The position numbers and the translations under genes were made by a program. A stretch of 64,000 bases of DNA from Clavaria fumosa (taxonomy: Eukaryota; Basidiomycota; Agaricomycetes; Agaricales; Clavariaceae), in the NCBI GenBank assembly GCA_951802425.1, contig OX637797.1, forward strand, positions 4,340,001 to 4,404,000, in the 5' to 3' direction. The notes below the pieces were generated by a model. That model did not search any database. It saw only the letters and a program-made list of their open reading frames with translations, and was not told where the DNA came from. Of this stretch, positions 22,201-35,000 are shown one piece after another (the stretch's first letter is position 1; each line of letters begins with the position of its first letter).

Positions 22201-23010
22201 TGGGCCCTAGCATATCATGTTCACCTTGCTTGTACTGCACTAGTAATCATGCTTGTGCCATACATGTCACTCTCACCACTTCCATCATCCACCCCACTTG
22301 CCTCATTTGCACTGCCTACCCTGCTCAACCCACTTGTGACATCCACCCTGCCCATCCCACTTGCACTGCTGACTGCTAACCATGATTGCCCACTCACCTG
22401 CTCACCCTGCTTGCACTGCCTATCTGACTCAATCCAATTGCACAGCCTGCCCCACTGACCTGCTTGCCCTGCTTCTACTGCTTTGTTGACTGACAATATG
22501 TGGATGCCATTGACTGACTATTTGCACATATCATTGGTCAACAATATGGGCATGTTGTTGATTGAGGGTTGAGTTTCCTTGATCAATTATATGAACAAAC
22601 CAAAATATGCACAAACAGCTAACTGACAATATCCCAGCAAATGGAACAGGGCCTGAACAGCCAGTAGCTCTGTGACATCAATGCACAGCAAGAAACAGGT
22701 ACCTGTTTGCTCACCTTCCATCCTGTTCTCCAGCTCTTTATGTACCCATGAATTTGTGCCTGCAAAGATCTCATGGGATTAGTGAATGCAACAGTGCACA
22801 CTTACTGAGTAGAGAAGAGACAGAACTATACAAGCAAGACATCGAAGACTACAGGATGAGCAAAGGAGAGGTGCACACACTGCTTGTCAACAATGCAGAT
22901 CTGTCTGCCCCAGGCATGCATGCACCTGAGCCATGCAGGGCCTATGCCAATGACAATGTGTGCATCAAGATTGCCAAGTCACAAGCAGCAAACCAAGAGA
23001 CCAGCACATT
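22200..23010. repeat. Repeat present in inverted orientation at 54370-55090
   Basis: Words such as GGTACCTGTTTGCTCACCTT (near 22700) reappear reverse-complemented near 54630. The stretch 22860-23010 reappears reverse-complemented at 54370-54540. The 22220-22480 part is a low-complexity mix of CTGCC/CACTTG/ACCCTGC words. Confidence 0.65.
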
Positions 23011-23472
23011 GTCCCAACCCAACTCATTCTTCACCTGCCATCGTCAAAACTCCTAGACCCACAAACACTTTCCATGGTCCTCCACAAACTGATGACACTT
23101 GCCAGCAGGACTGTGCTCACACTGCCAGCCCTTTGCAATGCAATTGTCACAATCCTGTGACTCAACAATTAGAAAAAACGATTGGAATGAGAAATACCAT
23201 TATGCACCTCTCACTCCATCCCATTCCACTCCTTATTTTCTTTCACTGATCCAATGTTTTTCCATGCCTTCAAGAACTCTGTGGGCAATGGATCTACTAC
23301 ACCTGTGATGTTGTCCCTTGCCTTGCTAGGGCTTGCAACAATACCTGCTGCCTTGCTGTAGCTTGCAACATTGGCAACTGACTGACAGGTACTTACTTGA
23401 GGGGTAGGGTGACTTGCTGCCTGTGGACAATGGAGGTCTGAGATGAGTGGGGACAAGCAAGCACAGAGACTG

Positions 23473-25748
23473 GGAATTTTGTTTCCACATTTCATGAGTA
23501 TTTCTTGTCCACATGGATGACATTGTTATGCCTTCCTGTCTCTACTACCAACTAAGGGCCTTCTTCTTCCATTCCATCTAGCATCCATTCAAGCCCTCCT
23601 CCATCTCAGGTGCTCCCTGCTGCCCCTATAGCACCATCAGATAGTCACCCATGTACCAGCATACCATTGCCCTTGTATGATTGTCTGCTCTCCTGTCTCT
23701 TCCCCAGTCTCTTCATTCAGCAATTGTGTCTCCCCCATTCTCCCCCATGTGTTGATAGCTGTGGGCCACACACATGCTTTCAAGCTTTGACACAAACTCA
23801 ACTCATCACTTAACTGACTTTGTGAGATGGGGCATCCAGGACACCCACTTTGACATTCACATCTAGTCAACTTTGTGTGTCATTTGGGCATGGCAGTCCT
23901 GGACACCCACCTTGAGGCACACATCCAGTCAACTTACTTTGTGTACATTATGAGAGATGTGGGTGTCCTGGTCCTCCTGGCATGGCTTACCTGTATCTGT
24001 ATGATGTCCCAGCCTGCATCACATTGGATCTTGGTAGGTATGTAGGACCTAGGTTTGGCATGTTAAGAGTGAGTAGCACAGGTGGTGTAAGTAGGATGGA
24101 GGGTGGACAGTGTGAGTGGAGTGAGTGGGTGGCACAGGCAAGGTGTGTAAAGCAGGTGGCACAAGTGAGGAGGTGCAAGTGAGGCAAGCCATGTGGTGTA
24201 GCACCAATGAGGTGAGTGGGCAGGCAGTGCAAGCAGGGTGGATGGCACAATTGGGGTGAGCAGCATGGGTGGCACCATTGGGACAAGTTTGGTGGACAGT
24301 GCATATTATCAGTCAATGATAAGTTAATAATTCCTTGTATTATTCATGACATGTCTGCTTGAGTAATGTATGTGTTTACTGTGCTCATGCTTGTCATACC
24401 TGGCACTGCTCATGTTCATCAGTCATTGCTTATCTGTGCCATACAGTGCCTAGGCTATGTCCATGCTGCTCATAGCAACCCACCTCCAGACCCTGTTCTT
24501 TTTTCCCTTCCCCAGGTAGTCCAGCACAATGCAGTTCTGCCTCCACCCCTTCCTTGCCATGTGCTATCCACTCTATGCTGCTTGTCTTGTTCTTCTGTCT
24601 AGGAGTCTGGTGATTAACATAGACCCAAGAACAAGTTAAGCAGCATAGAGTGGATAGCACATGGCAAGGAAGGGGTGGAGGCAGAACTGCATTGTGCTGG
24701 ACTACCTGGGGAAGGGAAAAAAGAACAGGGTCTGGAGGTGGGTTGCTATGAGCAGCATGGACATAGCCTAGGCACTGTATGGCACAGATAAGCAATGACT
24801 GATGAACATGAGCAGTGCCAGGTATGACAAGCATGAGCACAGTAAACACATACATTACTCAAGCAGACATGTCATGAATAATACAAGGAATTATTAACTT
24901 ATCATTGACTGATAATATGCACTGTCCACCAAACTTGTCCCAATGGTGCCACCCATGCTGCTCACCCCAATTGTGCCATCCACCCTGCTTGCACTGCCTG
25001 CCCACTCACCTCATTGGTGCTACACCACATGGCTTGCCTCACTTGCACCTCCTCACTTGTGCCACCTGCTTTACACACCTTGCCTGTGCCACCCACTCAC
25101 TCCACTCACACTGTCCACCCTCCATCCTACTTACACCACCTGTGCTACTCACTCTTAACATGCCAAACCTAGGTCCTACATACCTACCAAGATCCAATGT
25201 GATGCAGGCTGGGACATCATACAGATACAGGTAAGCCATGCCAGGAGGACCAGGACACCCACATCTCTCATAATGTACACAAAGTAAGTTGACTGGATGT
25301 GTGCCTCAAGGTGGGTGTCCAGGACTGCCATGCCCAAATGACACACAAAGTTGACTAGATGTGAATGTCAAAGTGGGTGTCCTGGATGCCCCATCTCACA
25401 AAGTCAGTTAAGTGATGAGTTGAGTTTGTGTCAAAGCTTGAAAGCATGTGTGTGGCCCACAGCTATCAACACATGGGGGAGAATGGGGGAGACACAATTG
25501 CTGAATGAAGAGACTGGGGAAGAGACAGGAGAGCAGACAATCATACAAGGGCAATGGTATGCTGGTACATGGGTGACTATCTGATGGTGCTATAGGGACA
25601 ACAGGGAGCACCTGAGATGGAGGAGGGCTTGAATGGATGCTAGATGGAATGGAAGAAGAAGGCCCTTAGTTGGTAGTAGAGACAGGAAGGCATAACAATG
25701 TCATCCATGTGGACAAGAAATACTCATGAAATGTGGAAACAAAATTCC
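23473..25748. repeat. Large near-perfect palindrome: 1,122-bp inverted arms, 32-bp spacer
   Basis: Left arm 23473-24594 and right arm 24627-25748 are reverse complements with only a handful of differences. The centre is at 24610.5. All protein-like frames in one arm recur mirrored in the other, so none is evidence for a gene. The outer end begins GGAATTTTGTTTCCACATTT, and a partial single-arm relative lies at 55165-55328. Confidence 0.95.
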
Positions 25749-25832
25749 ATTTCTTAAGATGAGTTGCAGATTCATGTGAATATACAATATGGGTGAAGGA
25801 TGATCAGCAGGGGATGCACATGGGTTGATGAT

Positions 25833-28800
25833 CTAGCTGTAAAACAAATGGCCAATGCAAGTTTGGCCACATAATAAAAAACTGCAAAATGTGTTATAGG
25901 AACCTTGTAGACATGTTCTATAGGTAAAACAATACAACTTTTGTATGGATCATGTCTCACCCCACTTGCTACTTCAAAAGATCCCCTGGTTTTCATTTTG
26001 GCCTCTTCCTAGTGTATCATTACAAAGAATAGCATATTGTACAATACGTAGGCATGGGAGGCCTATGAAACTTTGAGGAGACATTCTCTATAGTATATCA
26101 ATGGTTTATAGCCACTTACCTGATCCCCTAAGCTTCTACTTTCAAAGATCCCCTGAAAATGCCCAAAAAACTCATTTTCCCGGGATCTTTGGACCTGGAC
26201 ACTAAAACACTTATGTAAAGCACCCACACCCTTTCCCTATACCCCCTCTAACCCCCCATACCATTCACTACCAAGTGGCCAATGCTCCACTTTCTGCTGA
26301 CCCTTCTCTAACATCTGGCCACAGCTGGCCACTGTAGTTTCGGAACCTGGGATCTTTGGAAGCATAAGGTATACCACACTCAAAACACCTGGAACCTAGT
26401 GTCAAATAGGTGCCCTAACCCCAGGAATATTTTCAGGATTTTTGAACCGCTTATAGATTCTGGCCAATAGGCCACTTTGCCAAGACCCTAGCTGTAAAAC
26501 AAATGGCCAATGCAAGTTTGGCCACATAATAAAAAACTGCAAAATGTGTTATAGGAACCTTGTAGACATGTTCTATAGGTAAAACAATACAACTTTTGTA
26601 TGGATCATGTCTCACCCCACTTGCTACTTCAAAAGATCCCCTGGTTTTCATTTTGGCCTCTTCCTAGTGTATCATTACAAAGAATAGCATATTGTACAAT
26701 ACGTAGGCATGGGAGGCCTATGAAACTTTGAGGAGACATTCTCTATAGTATATCAATGGTTTATAGCCACTTACCTGATCCCCTAAGCTTCTACTTTCAA
26801 AGATCCCCTGAAAATGCCCAAAAAACTCATTTTCCCGGGATCTTTGGACCTGGACACTAAAACACTTATGTAAAGCACCCACACCCTTTCCCTATACCCC
26901 CTCTAACCCCCCATACCATTCACTACCAAGTGGCCAATGCTCCACTTTCTGCTGACCCTTCTCTAACATCTGGCCACAGCTGGCCACTGTAGTTTCGGAA
27001 CCTGGGATCTTTGGAAGCATAAGGTATACCACACTCAAAACACCTGGAACCTAGTGTCAAATAGGTGCCCTAACCCCAGGAATATTTTCAGGATTTTTGA
27101 ACCGCTTATAGATTCTGGCCAATAGGCCACTTTGCCAAGACCCTAGCTGTAAAACAAATGGCCAATGCAAGTTTGGCCACATAATAAAAAACTGCAAAAT
27201 GTGTTATAGGAACCTTGTAGACATGTTCTATAGGTAAAACAATACAACTTTTGTATGGATCATGTCTCACCCCACTTGCTACTTCAAAAGATCCCCTGGT
27301 TTTCATTTTGGCCTCTTCCTAGTGTATCATTACAAAGAATAGCATATTGTACAATACGTAGGCATGGGAGGCCTATGAAACTTTGAGGAGACATTCTCTA
27401 TAGTATATCAATGGTTTATAGCCACTTACCTGATCCCCTAAGCTTCTACTTTCAAAGATCCCCTGAAAATGCCCAAAAAACTCATTTTCCCGGGATCTTT
27501 GGACCTGGACACTAAAACACTTATGTAAAGCACCCACACCCTTTCCCTATACCCCCTCTAACCCCCCATACCATTCACTACCAAGTGGCCAATGCTCCAC
27601 TTTCTGCTGACCCTTCTCTAACATCTGGCCACAGCTGGCCACTGTAGTTTCGGAACCTGGGATCTTTGGAAGCATAAGGTATACCACACTCAAAACACCT
27701 GGAACCTAGTGTCAAATAGGTGCCCTAACCCCAGGAATATTTTCAGGATTTTTGAACCGCTTATAGATTCTGGCCAATAGGCCACTTTGCCAAGACCCTA
27801 GCTGTAAAACAAATGGCCAATGCAAGTTTGGCCACATAATAAAAAACTGCAAAATGTGTTATAGGAACCTTGTAGACATGTTCTATAGGTAAAACAATAC
27901 AACTTTTGTATGGATCATGTCTCACCCCACTTGCTACTTCAAAAGATCCCCTGGTTTTCATTTTGGCCTCTTCCTAGTGTATCATTACAAAGAATAGCAT
28001 ATTGTACAATACGTAGGCATGGGAGGCCTATGAAACTTTGAGGAGACATTCTCTATAGTATATCAATGGTTTATAGCCACTTACCTGATCCCCTAAGCTT
28101 CTACTTTCAAAGATCCCCTGAAAATGCCCAAAAAACTCATTTTCCCGGGATCTTTGGACCTGGACACTAAAACACTTATGTAAAGCACCCACACCCTTTC
28201 CCTATACCCCCTCTAACCCCCCATACCATTCACTACCAAGTGGCCAATGCTCCACTTTCTGCTGACCCTTCTCTAACATCTGGCCACAGCTGGCCACTGT
28301 AGTTTCGGAACCTGGGATCTTTGGAAGCATAAGGTATACCACACTCAAAACACCTGGAACCTAGTGTCAAATAGGTGCCCTAACCCCAGGAATATTTTCA
28401 GGATTTTTGAACCGCTTATAGATTCTGGCCAATAGGCCACTTTGCCAAGACCCTAGCTGTAAAACAAATGGCCAATGCAAGTTTGGCCACATAATAAAAA
28501 ACTGCAAAATGTGTTATAGGAACCTTGTAGACATGTTCTATAGGTAAAACAATACAACTTTTGTATGGATCATGTCTCACCCCACTTGCTACTTCAAAAG
28601 ATCCCCTGGTTTTCATTTTGGCCTCTTCCTAGTGTATCATTACAAAGAATAGCATATTGTACAATACGTAGGCATGGGAGGCCTATGAAACTTTGAGGAG
28701 ACATTCTCTATAGTATATCAATGGTTTATAGCCACTTACCTGATCCCCTAAGCTTCTACTTTCAAAGATCCCCTGAAAATGCCCAAAAAACTCATTTTCC

Positions 28801-28925
28801 CGGGATCTTTGGACCTGGACACTAAAACACTTATGTAAAGCACCCACACCCTTTCCCTATACCCCCTCTAACCCCCCATACCATTCACTACCAAGTGGCC
28901 AATGCTCCACTTTCTGCTGACCCTT
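25833..28925. repeat. Tandem array of a 655-bp unit, 4.7 copies
   Basis: Units start CTAGCTGTAAAACAAATGGC at 25833, 26488, 27143, 27798 and 28453, exactly 655 bp apart. By eye they are identical. The last is cut at 28925. The unit contains internal words TGGCCA/GGCCAATAGGCC and several GATCCCCTGA/GGGATCTTTGG pairs. A single unit with four differences lies at 45283-45940. The recurring 66-codon minus-strand frame is a by-product of the repeat. Confidence 0.97.
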
Positions 28926-29439
28926 ACCCACAACACTTGGCCGATGCAGCATTGGCCAACTTCTGTTAAATAATTTCCAATAATCACCAAAATATTCATA
29001 TGTCTAGTTCCCATTTTTGGCATCATCTTTTGTATGGAAACCACATCCCACCTTCCATCTGTTCCAAAGATCCCCATTATTCTTGATATTAAATGAGCAT
29101 GGCACATTGGCTATATCTCAGCAAACACTTCATATATTTTCATCAGACTTTGTGAGTAGATGCATACCTATGAGCAGTATCTTCAGTAATATTTATATGA
29201 ATTTACATGATTTAATGTAAAGGGTAGAGTGGGTGTGCAGATGAAGCAGAAGTGTGAGCCAGGGTGAGAGTGAAGATGATTGTGAGAGTGACAGAGTAAA
29301 TGGGGTGGGTGAGGGTGAGTAAGAGTGTTCATGAAGGTGAAGGTGAGGGGTGAAGGTGACTGAGAGTGGGGTTCAGGCTTCTTTTCTCATGACTGTGATG
29401 GTCCCTTGTCCTTCACAGGTGTAATACTTTCTATCCCTC
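28926..29439. other. AT-rich and GTGAG-rich spacer
   Basis: First half is AT-rich with no motif. 29220-29370 is low-complexity (GTGAGAGTGA, GGTGAGGGTGAG and similar). No gene or element edge identified before 29440. Confidence 0.5.
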
Positions 29440-30151
29440 TGTCAAGGTTCTAACAAGGTTAGTGGCGAAGGGGTTAGCGGAGATGTTCTATCAGAGTCCG
29501 GTCGGAGTCCGATATTGGTGAAAAGGAGAAGTAAACAAGAGGAAGGAGACTTATGGGACTGCGGCCTCAACATATGTGTTGTGCCACCACGTATATACTT
29601 GTCCCTATTTATCAAACAAGAACAATACCTAAGAGAGAATCAGAACGTAATTCAACACCGAAGTGATCGGAGTCCATCGGAGTGGGTCGGAGTTGGTCAG
29701 ATGACATGGAGTATGTCGAGGACAGTGAGGACAAAAGCTCAGAGATGTTTTTGGAATCAAGAGACGTTATATTCGAACTGAGGAGCAGGGAGATACAGGT
29801 GGAAACTTATACTGCAAGGACAGAGTATAGGAGTAATGTGAAACAATGTACTTATCAAATTACTAGGAGAGTTTCACCACTTGTGCCTGTGCAATTTTCT
29901 CGGAACAAAGAAACAACAACAAAAAGCGACTCCCATGGGTCAAGGGTATCCTCTCAATGGTAAACAGAACGAGGGGATGGAGGGAGAAGGTTCTGGAACG
30001 AAGTCCGAACAGTCCGAAGGCTGGCGGAGTGAAGTCCGATGAAGGTGCGGAGCGGAGCGCACGGAGTTACGGCGGAGCGGATTGGAGTTGGTAAGGAGCT
30101 CAGAGTCCGGAGTGGGGGGTCGTGCTTATGCAAGCGGATGGGGTCATAACA
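29440..30151 (-). repeat. CpG-rich LTR of the zinc-cluster chromovirus family, minus orientation
   Basis: On the minus strand TAAGAGGGGGATAC (30165-30152) is a polypurine tract directly followed by TGTTATGACCCC. The far end near 29440 reads (plus) TGTCAAGG, giving TG...CA ends. The segment is rich in GGAGTCCG/CGGAG words. CpG-stripped relatives of its 29700-30060 part lie at 42230-42640 and 56957-57367. The internal side carries about 110 bp before the 9.2-kb insertion at 30262. Confidence 0.65.
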
Positions 30152-30261
30152 GTATCCCCCTCTTAGGGTCGAACCCCTGAGACCCTGTGGCCAAAGTCTG
30201 CGTGAACATGTGACTTCCATAACAAGTTAGCGTCGGAGTTTCGCAGCGTCTCGAGCGGAGT

Positions 30262-32054
30262 TGTCGGGCTTGTGACAGCAAAACCCCTTTGGTGTGCAAG
30301 GGTAGAGCGAAGGGTCTGTTCAGTTTCTAACGCTAGTCGATAGTCCTGGCGGACTTGTCTCTCGATATACAGGGAATACTCCTGTAGTAGTCGAAGTGTC
30401 TGGTAATAAGTCTGGGGATTGGCTCGGAGTAGTCGGTCCTTTATCCAAGTCCTTGTATACCTTTGGTAATACTCGAACCGATAGAGGTTCTGCTCAATCG
30501 ATGGGTGGCTGGTGAAACTCTCGGGAGGGATGACTTGCGACCTTAAAGGTGGGAAGACGAATCCTTCCAGCGCGAAGTTCTCAGCAGCGACGTTTGCTGT
30601 CAGACTTAGTTGAGGTCTCTCAAGTAAGTGTATAGACGAAAAGATCGAAGCTAGGGTACATGTGGGCTGGTTCCAGGTCTTATATACTCTAGCTATGGGC
30701 TGTACGTGATGTATGAGTCATTGATTAAATATCGGAATCTGATAGATGATCAGGAAAGCTGCGCGCTTGCACTGGAATGATGAGTCCGAGCAGTGTCGAT
30801 CTTTGTTGGGATCTTGTGATGATGATGTCATCTGCGATCAGACAGGGTCCCCGCTTCGATGCATTACATCATGTCGGCTGCATCTGATCTTGTTGGGGAT
30901 ATGATCGGAGGGTTAGCCGATCTGTGATCGAGCTGTTCTGAGTCATGATCACTTGATCGATCGGTGTGATGCAGTGATTGAGTGAAACTGATCTTTGATC
31001 AGAGATCTTCTTAGGGGTGATCGTGTCTGGTGGATAGGGGTCTGCCCAATCGAGGTCGAGATCAGTCTGTGGCGGTTATCGGATAAAAGGACGGTCTTCC
31101 TCCTTTCGCTGTCCCTTCAGAGTCTGCCTGCTATGTGCTTCCAAGGCCACCACCTTGTCGAGTTCTTCCACAGCTCCTCCCTCTTCGCTCCTCGTACTGG
31201 AATCAAGCTCTCTTGCGATACCTTCCACTGGTGGGTTCAACTCGTCCCTGCCGATGCGGACCTCTACTGGGTCCTCGACCGATGCTTCGCCTGTGGGGAT
31301 CCCTCCCACCTTGTCAAGGATTGCTCCTTGACCCAAGGTCCTTACCGACGTATCTGTGACCTTCTCGAGGACCCTCATGGTGAGTTAGCCGAGCTGCTTC
31401 TCTCTGTCTCCAGTAAGTCTGATTCTTTATAGATTGGGACTGGGCTCCTCCCCGCCCTCCCTCGCCAACTGTTTGGGCCACCACCCCTTGGGGTGACCAA
31501 GGTACTTGGTACCAAGGTGGGCAGGATTGGGCTGAGATTGGTTCTGGTCCTGTACATCCGGCTTACCATCCCCAGGTCCAGACCCCCAACCTCTGGATAC
31601 CCCGTTGGTGGCGCCTCCTCCGTCGCCCTCCCTTCCTACCGTTGACCTCCCCCCCGCCTATTCCCCCTTCCCGTCTCCTACTCTGGACAACGGAGGTTCT
31701 CTCGGCGCTGTGCGAGATCTGCGAGAGGCTGCCCTGGAGGCGGGAATCTGGGATGGTCAGTTTGCCTCCCATCCCTTGAGGGTAGCTCTCGGGTTCGTGG
31801 GTGAGTCTGACTTCTCAGACTCTTCAGATGAGTCATGGGAAGAGGAGTCTTGGGGGTCTGAGTACGGCACCTCGGGCTCCTCCCTTGATGAAGAGGGGTC
31901 TTGGCTTTCTTTCGTGTAGATAAGTATTGTACTTATCTTGCGATAAAATATATAGTTGGGGTTTAGCCCCTTGTTCGCCTGATTTGCATGGTGTTCCTTA
32001 AGTTAAAGAATTGAAATTTGCTGGCCTGGTAGTACGGACGACGCTTTCATGACA
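30262..32054 (-). repeat. 3' LTR of the 9.2-kb element
   Basis: Identical in length to the 5' LTR. At 1.8 kb it is unusually long for a fungal chromovirus. It contains, on the plus strand, the antisense zinc-knuckle gene (31133-31919). On the minus strand it has the TATA box (30679-30687) and the self-primer sequence (30641-30652). Confidence 0.97.
31133..31919 (+). CDS. Antisense zinc-knuckle gene inside the 3' LTR (predicted, spliced)
   Basis: Reads opposite to gag and pol. An ATG at 31133 (MCFQGHHLVEFFHSSS) opens exon 1, which includes FHWWVQLVPADADLYWVLDR and a CCHC zinc knuckle CFACGDPSHLVKDC at residues 51-64. A GTAAGT donor at 31413 and a CCCCAG acceptor ending at 31575 remove 163 bases and join the frame exactly into exon 2. 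Exon 2 is Pro/Ser-rich and then acidic (SDFSDSSDESWEEES), with a stop at 31917-31919. Predicted product is about 207 residues. A TATA-like GGATAAAAGG at 31081-31090 lies about 45 bases upstream. CCHC knuckles bind nucleic acid, as in retroviral gag. The splice is predicted. Without it the first exon ends after 100 residues. Confidence 0.55.
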
Positions 32055-32069
32055 CGACCCTCTCTCTTA
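32055..32069 (-). promoter_or_regulatory. Polypurine tract overlapping the pol stop codon
   Basis: On the minus strand the pol stop TAA (32069-32067) is immediately followed by GAGAGAGGGTCG and then the 3' LTR at 32054. The tract is the expected primer for plus-strand DNA synthesis. Confidence 0.8.
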
Positions 32070-35000
32070 AGCTTCACCGGAGATTTTCGAGGATGAACCA
32101 CGGGCCTTCCTCCTCTTAGCAGTCATCCAGACGAACTCTGGATGGGTGTCATGAAAGTGTCTGATTGCCTCTTCCGCGTGTCCCAATTCCTTCTCTGGTT
32201 TCCACATGTCTTCGTTTGGTCCATATCCTTCCCATCCGACTAGGTACTGTTTCTGACTTCGCCATAGCCGTCCATCCTTGATTTCACCAATCTCGTACTC
32301 CTCCTCTCCCTCCACTTCCACTGGTGGTGGTGGGGGTTCTACTCGTCCTGGAATCATTGATTCTTCGTATGGATATAGCAGGGAGATGTGAAACACTGGG
32401 TGGACCCGAATCGAGGCTGGTAGCTCCAATTTGTAGTTGACGTCAGAGAGAACTTCAATGACTTCAAATGGTCCTAGTCGTCGATCGGCCAGTGTCTTAC
32501 TGGGGGCGGTGGTGGTGATATTTCTGGCATCTAACCACACCTTCTGTCCTAGTTTAAATGGTGATTCTTTCTGACGGTCCTTGTCGTAGTACCGCGCCAT
32601 TTGTTCCTGAGACAGCTTCATAGCTGCTCTCAGTTCGTCCTGTACCTGATGGAGATGGCTGACTACTTCCTCCGCCTTGGGTACCCCTGTATCCTTTCCT
32701 GTGTCAAATGTCATCCTTGGATGATATCCCCTCGCAGCATAGAAGGGAGATTGCTTAGTGGTGGTGCTAACATTGTTGTTGTAGGCGAATTCTGCCATTG
32801 GCAGGTAGTGGCTCCAGTCATTCTGTCGATAGCGACAGAAGAGTCGTAAGTATTGCTTTAAGGTCTGATTGATTCGCTCGGTCTGTCCATCTGTCTGTGG
32901 GTGGTATGCAGTGGAATAGGCCCCCTGTACACCTAACTTCTTGAACACTCCTCTCATCAGCTTGGATGTGAATTGTGTTCCTCGGTCTGAGATCATCTTC
33001 TCTGGGACTCCATGCAGCTTCCAGACATGCTGTAAATACAAGTCAATGGTCTCTTCTGTGTCAATGTCTGACTTGACTGGAATGAAATGTGCTTCCTTGG
33101 TTAGATGGTCTGCTACCACCCAAATTCCATCGTATCCTGCCGACTTAGGTAATTCCACGATGAAGTCATTGGTGGCCACCTGCCAAGGTCGTTCTGCTGG
33201 TGGAATGGGTCGAAGTTCCCCTCTGGGCTTCTGCGCCCAGTTCTTCTTCCGATTGCAGGTGTCGCAGGTTTCTACGTAATGCTTGATGTACCTGGTCATC
33301 CCCGGCCACCAGTAGTTCCGGGAAATAAGTTCCATTGTCTTGTAGACCCCTGGATGGCCTACTTCTAGTGAGTCGTGGTGCAGTTTAACCAGATCTCTTC
33401 GTATCCCTGGGTTGTCTGGTACGCATACCTTCCCCTGAAAGAGTAGCAATCCATCTTCCAGGTTCCAATCTTCCAGTCCTTTTCGCAGTTGCCTTGGTCC
33501 CATCTTCAGGAGTTTCATTGCTTCCATCACCTCCGGGTCGTATTCTACTTCCTTCCTAATTCGTTTCCGAATAGGGTGATCCTGGAGGCTTGAAGCGTGT
33601 CCTCTCTTCATGGCACAGATCCTAATCCTCTCTGGTTGTAGCACCTCTGGGGAGTTCAGCTGTAGGACCTGCCATCCTTGGTTGTCTGGGGTTTCTGGCT
33701 TATGGTCGGGCCTCCGTGATAGTTTGTCTGGCTTCCCTCCCAGTCGTCCAGGTCGATGCTTGATCTCGTAGTCAAATCGTGTCAGGAATAAACCCCACCT
33801 CGCCTGTCTCCGGGTGAGTGTCTGTGCTCCCCCAAAGTACTGCAAGTTCTGATGGTCAGATAGAATGGTTACCCTGTGTCGTGCCCCTTCCAAGTAATGT
33901 CGCCACTGCTTAAGAGCCAGAATGATAGCCAGTAGCTCCTTGTCGTAAATCTGGTAGTTTCTTTCAGCGGCATTCATTGCTTTTGACATGAAGGCTATCG
34001 GGTGCACATTCCCATCCTCTCCCTTCTGTGACAACACTGCTCCGACTGCAAAGTCTGAAGCATCACACTCCACTACATAGGGCTCCTCCGGATTTGGGAT
34101 GATCAAGACAGGGGCGTCCTTGAACTTATCCTTGTACTGTCTGAATGCTTGTCTTTGTTCCTCTCCCCATTCAAAGACCTTCCCTTTCTTCAATAGACTA
34201 GTCAAAGGTCTGACCTGTTCAGAGTACCCTTTGATAAACCTTCGGTAGAAATTGCCGAACCCCAGGACTTCCTGTATCCCCTTCACAGTTGTTGGTTCTG
34301 GCCAGTCCATGATCGCCTGTACCTTTGCTGGATCCATTCTGATTTGATTGTGTGAAATCAAAAACCCTAAGTATTCCGTCTCCCCACGGAAGAACTTGCA
34401 CTTCTCTGGTTTACAGAATAGGTCATTCTCTTGTAGTCGTCGAAGCACCTCCAGGACTGTCGTCACATGCTCCTCTCTTGTCTCTGAGAATATCAGGATG
34501 TCGTCCAGGTATACCACCACGTTGGCCATATCTTGGAATATGTCGTGCATCATCCGTTGGAAGGTTGCCGGGGCATTACACAGTCCGAACCCCATAACCT
34601 CCGGTTCATACAATCCTTCCTCAGTCACGAAGGCAGCCTTGTACTGGTCTCCTTTCCTTACCCGGACGTTATTGTATCCCCACCGTAAATCCAAGGCCGT
34701 GAAGTAATAGGCCAAGGCCAGCTTGTCAAGTAAGGTCTGAGTCAAGGGTAGTGGGAATCGATCTTTGATGGTAATTGCATTCAGCTTCCTATAATCAACC
34801 ACTAACCTTAGGCTACCATCCTTTTTCTTGATGAAGAACACTGGTGAGGCTGCTGGTGACCCTGGTCCTTCTGACTTCCTGATGTACCCCTTGGCTAGGT
34901 TCTCGTTCAAGTACTCCATCAAGGCTTCTCTTTCTTTCGGGGACATGGCGTACTTCTTGGAGTTAGGTAAGGGCGCTCCTTCCTCCAAGTTTATTGCGTG

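Noticed and set aside
24366..25584. Several matched reading frames on opposite strands
   Set aside because: They mirror each other because of the large palindrome; none has a recognisable motif.
25772..28616. A 66-codon minus-strand frame recurring five times
   Set aside because: It follows the 655-bp repeat period and has no start context or domain.
30995..31132. Upstream extension of the antisense zinc-knuckle frame
   Set aside because: The extension begins at TTG. The first ATG in frame is 31133, close behind a TATA-like box.
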